Shown one piece after another: positions 13,402 to 23,097 of a stretch of DNA of 37,631 nt. Below the pieces are notes generated by a model. It made no database searches, had not been told where the DNA came from, and saw only the letters and a program-made list of their open reading frames with translations. Within the stretch, counting starts at the first letter, position 1; every line of letters starts with the position of its first letter. A program made the translations under genes and the position numbers. Origin of the DNA: Trileptium ribeirensis (Eukaryota; Nematoda; Enoplea; Enoplida; Thoracostomopsidae); assembly GCA_030248225.1 (NCBI GenBank), contig JASANE010029042.1, positions 1 to 37,631 of the forward strand. The letters are read 5' to 3'.

Positions 13402-13502
13402 AATAATCACTTACGGTGTTTGAAAGACTTTGTCGAGTCGCAATTGACGTTCTACGCCCAAGCCCATCAACACATGACCGATCTCCAAAGGGAATTATCT
13501 GG
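13402..13502 (+). CDS. Endophilin B exon (last BAR-domain exon)
   Basis: A 101-bp exon follows the acceptor TTTTTGTTGCAG (ending 13401) and ends before GTAAGTAG at 13503. It is read in phase 0 and leaves two bases (GG) for the next exon. The translation NNHLRCLKDFVESQ, then LTFYAQAHQHMTDLQRELS, matches the end of the endophilin B BAR domain, where H-L-R-C-L-x-x-F-V-E-x-Q-x-x-Y-Y-A-Q and M-x-D-L-Q-x-x-L are conserved. The product normally continues through a linker to an SH3 domain. Here the next in-phase exons instead lead to stops (14076-14280 or 16227-16287). The exon is intact, with no frameshift. Confidence 0.92.
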
Positions 13503-13637
13503 GTAAGTAGGCAAGTGGGACTTATTTAAATCAAACACAATTCACCTGTTTAGAAATATGTGGTTGCTTACATGAAGTCTTGATCAGTTTAGCTCTTTTT
13601 CAGTTGATTCATCCATGCTGGCACTCGAGCTCTCAGT

Positions 13638-13678
13638 GGGTGGCCGGGAGTGGGGGTAGAGGCCATCGGGCGGTTGGG
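13638..13678 (+). other. G-rich tract that could form a G-quadruplex
   Basis: Runs GGG, GGG, GGGGG and GGG occur within about 35 nt, with loops of about 5, 3 and 11 nt. The tract lies in the endophilin B intron about 135 nt after a donor site, within a locally GC-rich patch (13620-13830). Whether it folds is not shown by sequence alone. Confidence 0.4.
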
Positions 13679-14075
13679 TGGTGACAAAAAATTGACGACC
13701 TCTCTATCCTTATTCTTGCCAATTCAATTTTCCCTATCTTTGCAGCAAACCGCGGCGGGTTGAATGAGGTGGTGCCCTCAAACGACGGTTGACCGGGGCC
13801 GCAGGGGGCTAGCTCCCACAAGCCCCTGTTGGGTATGTATCAGTTTGAGTTGATTAATTTTTTACGTTCTGTTTACGCACAATAAAATTACGAGTCCCTC
13901 TTCCGTGACACGAAATCCTATCCAGAAAGTTGAAATTATTATGATTTTGCAATATTCTTTAATATATAGTAATATTCTCTGGTCAAAAATTATTGCGATA
14001 TTGCGGTTGCACTATTTATATTATATTGCAGCAGTTGTAATTTTGTTATAGCTGTATAAGGCATGAATTTTGCAG

Positions 14076-14280
14076 CCAACCAGTAGGGAGACACAGAGGC
14101 ACTGCTGGGTGTGCCATTAGCAAAACCGGAACCGATCCTAATGGCGCTAGCTTGGACTCGTTGCCTGATGTAATCGCTGGAGCTGATTATACAGATCAAA
14201 GGCGCTCAGGTTTCTTGCGAAAGGACGGTGTGGTGCCGGTCGAGTCAATCGACCTGAGTGGTTCGTTCAAGCAAAAGTGA
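14076..14280 (+). CDS. Candidate alternative terminal exon of endophilin B
   Basis: A frame of 67 codons follows an acceptor (GAATTTTGCAG ending 14075) and ends at TGA 14278-14280. Its first base completes the split codon GG|C left by exon 13402-13502, so the join reads ELSG-QPVGRHRGTAG. The predicted tail is rich in Gly, Asp and Ser (for example DSLPDVIAGADYTDQ) and looks like a disordered linker. The patch is more GC-rich than the surrounding intron, and no frameshift is needed. I see no donor whose phase would join it to 16227-16287, so the two look like mutually exclusive last exons. The - strand frame over the same bases (13990-14199) is taken as a shadow. I do not recognise the tail from known endophilins, so coding status rests on phase, splice site and composition. 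Confidence 0.5.
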
Positions 14281-15456
14281 TTTGACGTCTTCATTTCGGA
14301 AAATTTTGATAAACCTTTGTCGCTTTGGATTTATTATATATTATGTCATTTTTTTCTTTTCTCTGCGGTGATGGATATTTTCGCATTGGACTGTCAGCGA
14401 TATTCCTTTTTAGGATTTTTCAAGGATAATGCCAAAGCTTAAGAATATATTATATCTAGATCCATGATAGGCTAAGACTAACCGTAGTTTATGAATAGCA
14501 ACTGGGCCGCACGTAAGAAACATTTGGCTAAAAATAATTTTAATCGAAACGCATTTTGTCTGTCTTCAGACCTTCGTTTAATAATAATATACCTTGGAAA
14601 CTGTGGCGGACTGACCAGCAGACCCGATTATATAGCGTTTTATTCCATGACTGGGTTTTCAGCTTGAATTATGTAACGAAATAATAATCGAAAAACTTCC
14701 AAACAACCTAAACTAGTCCTCCTAAGTACTCTGGTTAGTCGGTGTGATCAAACGAAAACGGGCTGAACTACATCCTGCTGAAATCCTGGGCATGCTGTCC
14801 AATTAGTATTACAGCGGCGATGGAGATGAGCCGGTGTGAGTGCAATCTGTAGGTGTCTGACGTTTAACTATATTATAATGTCAAAGGGTGTGTTAGTATA
14901 CGATGCTGTAGTATATTTATCTTTTTGTTATGCTGAACTGTACTGCAGCCACCGTAGTCAGCATGTCTGAAACCTTAAGTAGGCCATTTTCTACTAACTG
15001 AAGGCAATACTTACCTAGATAAGGCTAACTGCAAAGCTATAATCTGAAAATGGCGGGATCTAGTTAACCAAACCATCGTTCAGCGGATTCCATAACCCCA
15101 TTGTAAGGTAGGTATTAACATGTTGAATTTTGTAAATATTTATGTTTATGGCAAAGGGTTGTCGAACCCTATTCGGGCCTACAGCAGCCCAGAAAATGGC
15201 TCCTCGATCCCAAAATGATTTCGGATCATGATTTCTTTTCTGTGTAAACACGTATCTTATATAGGTAGGTGCGTTATGCGAAACAAAGCTAATCATATAG
15301 CCACATTTTTTGGCAAAGAACTCTGAAAAATCAAGTCTTTGGTCACGTTGGCCCGGAGCACAGATTGGGGGCTCTCTCAATTAAAACACACATCGTCATG
15401 GATTTTCCTGTAGAACAAAAACTGGTTGAATTTAATCCTCCCGAGGATAAGTTATG
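14281..15456. other. Non-coding stretch between alternative exons
   Basis: No protein-like frame with family motifs was seen. The 106-codon - strand frame at 15060-15380 has no recognisable motif and no splice context, and is treated as chance. Confidence 0.45.
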
Positions 15457-16040
15457 AGTTATATCAAGAGTTCATAAGACAAATTTTGTACTAGAGTACA
15501 TTGCCTTATCCGATGACGTGTTGCGTTTTTCGGCTTATCCCCATCCGCCACCCTAAGGTTTCTTGGGGGTACCAGATGTCAGCTTGCCAATGAAAGCAGG
15601 GCAGGAATATGAGCCACTGGCGATTGCTACTCCTGTTGTAATCTTATTGGCCATTTGCTAGCTGACAGCTGGTACCCGCCCTTGAAACCTTGGGATAGCG
15701 GTAGGCGATGCCAGCTATCAGCTTGTAAATAGCCAATGATATCACCTTGCCAATGAAGGCGGGGCAGGAATATGAGTCACCGGCGATTGATACTCCTGCT
15801 GTTATCTTATTGACCATTGGCGAACTGACACCAGGTACTTACGTAAGGAATTTTTTGTAGGGGAGGGCGATACCGCCGTCCCAAAAAATCTTTGCGGGTG
15901 CACCTCTGAAAACCTTGCGGGGAGAATGGGGGGGGTAAGGCGAAAGTAGACCGCGTCTCCGGATAAGGCAATATACAATGAGTATGACCGAGTGTCACAC
16001 TCTTCCGCAAAATTTGCCTTATGTACTCTTGATTATGAAC
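15457..16040. mobile_element. Foldback MITE-like element with internal tandem repeat
   Basis: Imperfect terminal inverted repeats pair 15457-15487 with 16009-16040 (core TCAAGAGTtCATAAGaCAAA against its reverse complement). A second inverted pair, ATTGCCTTATCC (15500-15511) and GGATAAGGCAAT (15961-15972), lies inside. A third pairs GGTACCAGATGTCAGCT (from 15568) with AGCTGACAGCTGGTACC (15660-15676). Two copies of a block starting CTTGCCAATGAA lie at 15583 and 15746, about 163 bp apart. There is no transposase frame, so it is non-autonomous. A target duplication was not resolved, and the superfamily is unknown. Confidence 0.75.
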
Positions 16041-16226
16041 GCCGAAAAATTCATTTTTCTTTCTAGCTCCTTTCGTTCTTTTCACTGGCTCCGTTTCAGT
16101 AGTATATTTACAGTTGCTTTGGATTGCTGAGGGTAGTACAATAGTATCGTTGAGTTTAGTAAGATATTAGTGGACGCGGTGTAATCGGTATCATCATTTT
16201 ACAATTTATTGTTTTACTTGTTTCAG

Positions 16227-16287
16227 ATCCCTGAGTAGTGATAGCGGCCTAGATTTGTACGCGTCGAACACAAGTTCATTGAGCTAA
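16227..16287 (+). CDS. Candidate terminal exon of endophilin B with an SH3-less end
   Basis: The acceptor TTTTACTTGTTTCAG ends at 16226. The first base completes the split codon GG|A from exon 13402-13502, giving ELSG-SLSSDSGLDLYASN and then TSSLS, followed by TAA (16285-16287) and an immediate TAG. All three frames meet a stop in this exon, so it must be terminal for translation. The predicted protein would end about 19 residues after the BAR domain, without the SH3 domain of canonical endophilin B. A possible donor CAG|GTTAGT at 16302 lies beyond the stop and would act only in the 3' UTR. An SH3-coding exon was not recognised downstream in the window. Confidence 0.65.
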
Positions 16288-16725
16288 TAGCAGTGCGGCA
16301 CAGGTTAGTGGCAGCATTTGATTTGTTTAAAATTAAACTAGCTACATGTTCGGAAATCGGTAAGGTTCTTTGATGTTATTATAATTCGTGACAACCTAAT
16401 CATCAAGTGTTAGGTTTACATCTTACATTTTGCCTCATTCATTACCGTTCGTAAAATTACCATGTACCATTGTCTAATTATTATGACACCAAGATTGGTC
16501 CCATTTCGTTAAATTGCTTGGGTAGTTAAGTATACAATCTCCAGTTTGACTTTCGTAAACAATGATGTGTGCTTTGCACCGTTTTAATGCTAAGTTTAAA
16601 ATAAGATGTGAATGTAATTTGTAAGAAAATATTAAGCAGAAGAAATTAAGAAAGTACGGGTAGGCTATGAATGTCTGTGGTTTGGAAAAGGCTGTAAAAA
16701 GTACAAAATTAAAAAGATATTATAA

Positions 16726-16731
16726 AATAAA
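16726..16731 (+). terminator. Possible polyadenylation signal
   Basis: AATAAA lies about 440 bp after the TAA of the 16227-16287 exon, in AT-rich DNA where the hexamer is expected by chance. It is the first clear one I noted downstream. Confidence 0.22.
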
Positions 16732-17395
16732 TTAAATTATTGTTTTAGATATTTTTAATATTACAGCGTTGCAAATTTTGGCCATTGACCCGGTCGCATA
16801 TTTCGGTTCGCCATCTTCAGACCAACGCGTCTCGGAATGAAGCTTTGAAGTTTCAATTATTATTTATCGGTATTTTTTTTCAAGCGTTTTAAACATTGAG
16901 TCTATGGCTGTTCTTGATAAAAATACTTGTGTGGTTTAGTGTTCTAAGAACTTTAGAAAACAAATTTTTGGCACCAAGACTGTATTGCTTCATATTAGAT
17001 GCCCTAGTCTACTTGTGGATTTGGTCACCACGTGTCGGTACAGAATCGGGCTACCGTGTTTTGAAAAAAAGCATCACGAGAGCAGTCGCAGATTTGGGGG
17101 CGGTGGCCAAATCAAATATTATGCTGAAAAAACTCAGTGAATCTCAGGAAAATTAAAGCTGGTTTGACACTTCGTCGGTCAACGATGACACGTGATAGAC
17201 GGCAGCATTAGGCACGTTACCACCAATGCAGTAAGGCATTGGGCATTCCGATGGGAAAAATGCCGCCTGAGGCTTGGTCAAGCCCTTCATTATAGCCAAC
17301 GACATCTTGACTTCATTGTAAAATAGTGTTTTATTTTACCGACGGCTATGTACTTTAGTTATATTTTTGAGTTCTTTACGATAAAGCTTCGATGA
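16732..17395. other. Non-coding stretch
   Basis: AT-rich DNA with an 86-codon chance frame (16896-17156) that shows no motif. No repeat or gene was recognised before the transposon left end at 17396. Confidence 0.45.
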
Positions 17396-18961
17396 GGGTC
17401 ATTTCACTCTACGATGACCTTTTGGTCGGGGGGGGGGGTAAAACTGGATATTTTGGCCAGTAGCACGTTAACGTGCAGGGAACTGGTAAAAATGTTATTT
17501 GCGCCAGGAAGCGTCATTGGTTAGCTAGTTCAAAGAAAAAAAAATTTTCGGCTTCACGCACGCCGTAAGAGGCTGGACATCCACATAAGTCCCAAATTGA
17601 CAAAAATCGTAATGACTAATTTTACGACCTCTTTTTTCGGGTAGTGTCGTGGCTCCGTGTTCGAAGTTATGGCCCAAATTCTTTTCTACGCAGGATTAGT
17701 CAGGTCTACACAACATTTTTAATTGCACGATTTTCAAATCTACTCCAATCATGGAGAGTGACAGCTGTCGATATGGCGTGAACCCCAGTTTTACCCCCCC
17801 GACCAAATTCCTTTTTTGGTCATTGCTCGTTACTTATGCATGGTACATAAACGTTGTTCATATATCATACCTGTCCCCTGGATGCCTTTTGAAAAAATAT
17901 TAACCCAGGTGCTTGCTGTTACTTACGCCAGCGCTAGGGTCAAAAGATCGATTTTAGCATATTTGATTACCCCCCCCCCCCGACCGTTGCTAGTTAGGGG
18001 TATGTTGGAGTCAGTAGAAGTCAATTAATTTGTCTGTTATGGTTCTTTCCAATCATGAAGCGAATGGTGAAACGACCGGAGCTCTATCTCGCGCCCAACC
18101 TGTTGATCTCAGGCTTTTACCCACCCCCGACCACACTTTTAATGTTATTTCGAGGAAATTTCACGCTTTTGGTTCATAATACATTGTGGCAACACATTTG
18201 GACGACATATGTCGCAAAATTATTTTTTTTTAAAAATTCTAAATTTACCCCCCCCCCCCCGACCATGGTCTCAGGCATGTACACTGGCAGTTGATATGGG
18301 CTGCCATTTTGTACCCTCATAGTGGAAATTGTGGTATAGAATATCTTACATACCGTTTTCAAGTTAACTATGCTGGTTAAACACGGTCGAATTGGCCATT
18401 TCACATTTTTACCCCCCCCCACCCCGCCAAATTTTACCCCGACCACAAGCTACTTCCGGTATTCTAACATATCTGGCAAAGGGTATGTTTTGAATTTTTT
18501 TGCATAACACTTCCCCCAGGCTAAACTATCGATATAAATAGCTACCGTTTATGGCCGCTTCGTTTCCATTTAATAACCGGTGTAAATCGGCACCCCCGTG
18601 TTTTAAAAGTGTTAAATTTGACCCAAGAATAGGCATAAAAAGCTTAATTTTTGATATACGGAGTTCCGCATAACGTCATTTTGACCGCGCTGACGGGCTG
18701 CACAAGATACAATCACAAAATCGAGGCTAGATGCAACCTGGAGCATACCAGAGGCCATTTTATGGTACCTTGCGGAGCAGCAGGGGGTGGTATTTGAGAA
18801 GACATAGCATAAAAACGGTTAAAAAATTTACTATAACGACCTCGAATTGCGGATCCTTGATGTTTTTTGGTCATATGGTGTAAAAATGAAGATAATCGGA
18901 GCCAAAAAAGTCATTAGTCATTTTTTCTGGGGCAAAACGTCATCGTAGCGTGAAATGACCC
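17396..18961. mobile_element. Non-autonomous DNA transposon with C-run iterations
   Basis: The ends read GGGTCATTTCACtCTACGATGAC on the left and, in reverse complement, GGGTCATTTCACgCTACGATGAC on the right. They extend to about 28 bp including TTTTG, with two mismatches. ATGA flanks both ends (17392-17395 and 18962-18965) and fits a 4-bp target duplication. Inside, the motif TTTAC(C)n(C)GACC recurs at about 17428 (reverse), 17794, 17970, 18120, 18248, 18410 and 18435, with C runs up to 13 nt. No transposase was recognised, and the short frames inside overlap these repeats. Superfamilies with 4-bp duplications include Sola1 and Chapaev types, but I cannot assign one. Confidence 0.82.
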
Positions 18962-19215
18962 ATGATACAGTTATTATAAAACTATTAGCGGTGATATTTT
19001 GATGTTTCGAGCAATAAATGCGCAGAAGAAATTAATATCGCGGTTGCGAAAGCAGTTGGTTTTGCTATGTACGTGGGATTTTGTCCTAAATTTCTTTGAA
19101 CTTTAAAAATGCGGTGTCGCTTTTGATTTTTTGTTACATTTGTGTAGAAAATAATAATTGAGAGATTATTTAAATAATATTTGGTTTGCATCATAATTGT
19201 TGCTATACAGCAAAT

Positions 19216-19287
19216 AAAATTTTATTTTTCAACAATTGTAGTTGATTTCAAATCTCGCCACCCCGTGACGATGGAATGACGACAGTA
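19216..19287 (+). repeat. 72-bp direct repeat, copy 1
   Basis: Copy 1 of a pair 161 bp apart, about 70 of 72 bases identical to 19377-19448. It starts AAAATTTTATTTTTCAACAA and ends GATGGAATGACGACAGTA. The spacer includes ATTTTTCATAAAA twice. Confidence 0.92.
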
Positions 19288-19376
19288 ATTTTTTGGGCGA
19301 GGATTGTTCGTTTGCCAGCTGCTTGATCGCCAGTGCACTAAATATTTTTCATAAAACTTTCATAACTATTTTTCAT

Positions 19377-19448
19377 AAAATTTTATTTTTCAATAATTGT
19401 AGTTGATTTCAAATCTCGCCACCCCGTGACGATGGAAAGACGACAGTA
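19377..19448 (+). repeat. 72-bp direct repeat, copy 2
   Basis: Copy 2 differs from 19216-19287 at two positions (AATAATTG for AACAATTG, and GGAAAGACG for GGAATGACG). The pair could be a local duplication or the two ends of a small direct-repeat element. No other element features were seen. Confidence 0.92.
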
Positions 19449-20449
19449 TCTTTCAATAGTTCCCATCTTGTCCCAGGGGTAATCCTATGGACCGTAAGCG
19501 TAATTTTCAGATTTATACGGTACTTGATGAAACAATTTAGCTTAGCCTCAACTCAATTTCGTGGAATTATTTTAGGCATAGACATAAACAACGCAATATT
19601 AAAATTTATGCATGAGAATTCCATTTAAGGTTGCCATGGATATATTTATTTATTTGATGATTGCTTAAAAATACCATATTAACACTAATGTTTGGGTGTT
19701 TTTTTCGCACTTAAAGTTTTCATTGATTATGAAATATTTCGTTTTACGTAATTTTGCTGTTTTAAAATTATAATTCCAGAATTTGTATATTTGTGCTGTT
19801 GAAACTCGATAATCATCGTGTCTACCCGTGTAGTATAATGCTATTTTGGTTACCATTGTGTGATCAGTCATCCTGTACTGAAGAACGCGGTATTGATTTT
19901 TACTGATTCAACTGAATAACTTGGTAAACGATGGTGATGTCTGTCCGATTATTGCTTCTGGGACACCTTTCAAACAAAATTTGTAATTTTTCGAACGTAT
20001 AGCATTTCTGTCTGAAAATTTACTATTATAATAATTGTGTTGCCTCAACCACAGAGTGTCATTTCAAACGTATAATGAATTGGGCACATTTTAATTTCAG
20101 TTTTTGTGCCATTTTGGTTTTAGTCATAGTTAAATTGATGAAATTGTCGGCTGCGAAGATTTCGGATTGGCATGAGACCAGTGATTATTATCGATAAAAG
20201 GAAAGGCTGCGTTTGCACGGATCACAACTGCATTGGACTAATTTTGGTTTTATATTCTTACAGGATGATAATCATAATATATATTTAGCTCGTTTTTGTA
20301 GCGCTGGCGAGGTTCACACTTCCATTTGACATACGCTATCTAATGTATCTCAGTGAGCTTAGTCCCATGACGAGTAGGGGAAGCTGTTGGCTTACTCACA
20401 GCTGAGCTTTGTGCAACAATACTTTTTGTAATCCTTGACCAGGACACAT
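19449..20449. other. Non-coding stretch
   Basis: AT-rich DNA with only short chance frames (such as 19665-19871 on the - strand). No gene or repeat was recognised. Confidence 0.45.
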
Positions 20450-20821
20450 TTATTTAATCGCTTTCCCGAAGTGGCACTTTGTGACAATTTCTATATTTAT
20501 GATTTTCATCGGAAGACCACATGCTTGTAGGAAGACCATGAAATGACGACTAATGTATGAAGCCCTTTCTTTTGGTCGTAAATGTTCACGGGTATTTGAA
20601 CTTTGGATGGCTTCGATTATAACCAGGCCCAATTGCCACTGGTAAATTCGATGGCTTTGCTCGGGTTCTTCACGTGCCCCTGCAAAACCAGTGAACATTA
20701 CACACTGAATTGAGTTAGCGTGGTCTTTTGAAAATCTTATAATGTACAGGTTAGGGTCGAGAATGGTAAAGCGACTTGTTAAAAGCGCTTCAAGGTATCC
20801 AGTTATGCTATGTAGGTTCAT
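20450..20821 (-). CDS. Unidentified compact 123-codon ORF
   Basis: An uninterrupted frame starts at ATG (20819-20821) and ends at TAA. I do not recognise the family. The translation looks protein-like, with a balanced hydrophobic and charged composition, and includes NTREHLRPKERASYISRHFM followed by a hydrophobic stretch ending KIINIEI. On the same strand TATATAAGG lies about 60 bases upstream of the ATG (complement of 20880-20888), and AATAAA overlaps the stop codon. Together they give a miniature gene with promoter and polyadenylation signals. There is no clear signal peptide or membrane segment. It could be a small host gene, a retrocopy, a transposon accessory gene or an old insertion from another replicon. 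Length alone is not decisive, because one or two frames this long are expected by chance in AT-rich DNA of this size. Confidence 0.4.
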   Translation of the reverse strand: MNLHSITGYLEALLTSRFTILDPNLYIIRFSKDHANSIQCVMFTGFAGAREEPEQSHRIYQWQLGLVIIEAIQSSNTREHLRPKERASYISRHFMVFLQACGLPMKIINIEIVTKCHFGKAIK

Positions 20822-20888
20822 TTTGTGAGTTATTTATTTTATAACAAGTGTATATCTGTTCAGTTCGTATTTCCTCATCCTTATATAA

Positions 20889-22249
20889 TTGAAATTTAGT
20901 ATTAAAAAGATCTGTTGCAAGTCCTATCTGAGCGCATTTAGATTATCACCATAGATGATCATTTATGTATTGTGGTGCCTGGGATTAGGTGAAGCCTTGT
21001 CGATTTTGTAGTTGAGGTAGTCATAGCCCCCTTATGGCGCGTTTGAGTTCGAGCCGTAATTTTATAGGGCTTTATCGAACTAACTCATTGGTTTTGCGGC
21101 CCAACTAATCTTGGGGCGTTACGTTATGGTTTTAGAAAAAAGAATGTAGTAGAGGTGTATGTCTCATATAAGAACCTATGGCTTAGCTTGTCGAGAGCGT
21201 CATAGCCAACGTTTTATATATGGGCCTCAGGTTACTTTAACCGGTTTGCTAAGAATTACTAGTAAAACCACACAAAATTTCAGTTTATGTGACATGAGTT
21301 AAATTACGTTACTCAAGCCAATATATTTTTATGCACACTATGAAAACTACGATCGATTAAGACAAATGCAGATTCGTAATGCTCACCAAGTGGTTACATC
21401 TCATTGCACATTTTTGATCACAATCGAAGAATTTGAAATATTTTGGCCTTTTTGGATATTAAACGTGCCTTATGTGTTTCATCCTACCTGAAATGACCAA
21501 ATTCCTGGGTTTTTTTCGATTGTAGAGAAATGCCATACCCTTTTCTTGTGCACTCCCCCTGAGGTCTTGGTACCGTAGGCGCCGATCCATAGGTGCTTTT
21601 AGTTGTGGCATGGCACTCCCCGACGACCCCACTGGGAAGATGAGGACATGGTCGCCCCCTGGACATCAGTCTGAGCACGTATGGCACTCTTGCTGCTGTA
21701 TTTAACTTCAAAGGCTACGCACGGATAAGTAATAGCAGGCTTAGTTTATCAGTATCAAGTTTATACAGTGTAACTACCAATAGGTCGTCTTCAAGACATA
21801 AAAAATACGATCAGCTATAAAATTTATACGATATGCCGCTAGTTTACGTGCTTTTTAAATCCGAGCGTACGTAACCCATCGCGAATAATTGCATGCTTGA
21901 CATATTAAGTATTAATATTTTTTGAAAAAGCTACTTCGACATTAAAAAATTAATAAATCATGTGAAAAATTTGTTAGCTTTAGAATTCCCTTGTTGCACC
22001 GGATGTTTCCCCAATTTTATGTGACCTGGCAAAATTTAGCACGCATGGTATCGAGACCATCTCGTTCATGTCTCGTTTCGACTTTTTTAGCAAGTGGAAA
22101 AGCCAAAAATGAGGAACTACAAAACGAGGTTTTGAAGTAAAAGTTAACAGTGTCATGGTATTTAGGGTACTATTTTACAAAATATTTCACTTTATTTATT
22201 AATTGATTTTCTTTTAAAAAGACATTTATTAGCTACACATCCTCAGAGG
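20889..22249. other. Non-coding stretch
   Basis: No gene was recognised. At about 21010-21055 the + strand has TAGTTGAGGTAGTC, 40 bp before GAGTTCGAGCC. These resemble tRNA A and B boxes at roughly the right spacing, but no cloverleaf was built, so this is only a weak SINE-head candidate. A GC-rich patch lies at 21540-21700 with no recognised content. Confidence 0.35.
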
Positions 22250-22326
22250 GAGCTTCTGGCATCGAACTCCTAGTTTCTGCGATGCGGCAACGGGCCCTGG
22301 CGCTAATCCACAAAGCGCCAAAGGCG
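22250..22326 (-). repeat. tRNA-derived SINE head or degenerate tRNA-like sequence
   Basis: Read on the - strand, TGGCGCTTTGTGGATTAGCGCC resembles a tRNA D-arm with A box. About 40 nt later GGAGTTCGATGCC resembles a B box (GGTTCGANNCC), with GTTGCCGCATCGCAG between them in the anticodon-arm position. The patch is GC-rich within AT-rich DNA. A few extra bases in the D-arm and imperfect arms argue against a functional tRNA, so a SINE of tRNA origin is more likely. The tail beyond about 22240 is AT-rich. No flanking duplication was resolved. Confidence 0.42.
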
Positions 22327-23097
22327 GGCGAACTACTAGCACCATGGCGCGAGTTTCCGCCATTTGGACCTCGGACGTTCGAGCATGTTTATGAGCTGTT
22401 AGCCTTTTAAAGTAACACCAGCGTTGGATTGTAACATAGTTGCCGGTCTAACAGGCGTGAGCCCAGCCAATGCGTGCGAACTTCTGTTGTTTCTTTGTCA
22501 ATACAAATGACGATTTTGAAACCGTTGTCAGCACACAAATTATCATTACCTTATGACGACGCACACGACTTTTACAGCACTGTGCAAGTGCTGTTCCCGG
22601 TCGCTATTTTATCACTTTGCCGTATGGATCATTGTTGTGTGTTTGTACAATATTAAAGGGACTTGCCGCAGCGGCGAAGCGCACCGCCAATATCGTTATG
22701 GTGAGAGCCTTGCGCGCTAGCCACTAACGTTAGAAGATGTTGCTGGGTTCCGTAAAGAAACCTCAGGGTAGCGAACAACAATTCATGTGCCAACATGTTG
22801 ACGCTTTACAAACGCAGCTAGTGCACCTCACTGCAATGCGCGCAGTTACACAGGTGTGACTTTATGAGGTAAAGAGCTAAGAATTGGCATAGCACGTCAT
22901 TTGAGGATTTTCGATTATACAAGAAGTGTGCGCATATGGAACTTTTCTTTGTACACCGTACATCTGCTCGCGTTGGGTACAGTGGCATATTTAGAAATGG
23001 TTTCAGGGGGAGCAACAAAGTGCCTTATTTCTAATCGCTCAAATAGTCTCATAATACCTCTGCATATAACACAACCTTAGTAATGTTTTTAATTTTT
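22327..23097. other. Non-coding stretch before the hAT relic
   Basis: No gene was recognised. A 60-codon + strand frame (22474-22656) has no motif. This stretch may include the 3' flank and terminal repeat of the hAT element, which I could not delimit. Confidence 0.4.

Noticed and set aside
15060..15380. 106-codon - strand ORF
   Set aside because: No motif, no splice or promoter context; such length is expected by chance several times in this window.
15807..16085. 92-codon - strand ORF
   Set aside because: It lies mostly within the foldback element and reads through its repeats; composition is not protein-like.
18055..18446. ORFs with proline- or glycine-rich stretches inside the 17396-18961 element
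   Set aside because: The Pro and Gly runs come from C/G homopolymers of the iterated motif, so they are not genuine coding.
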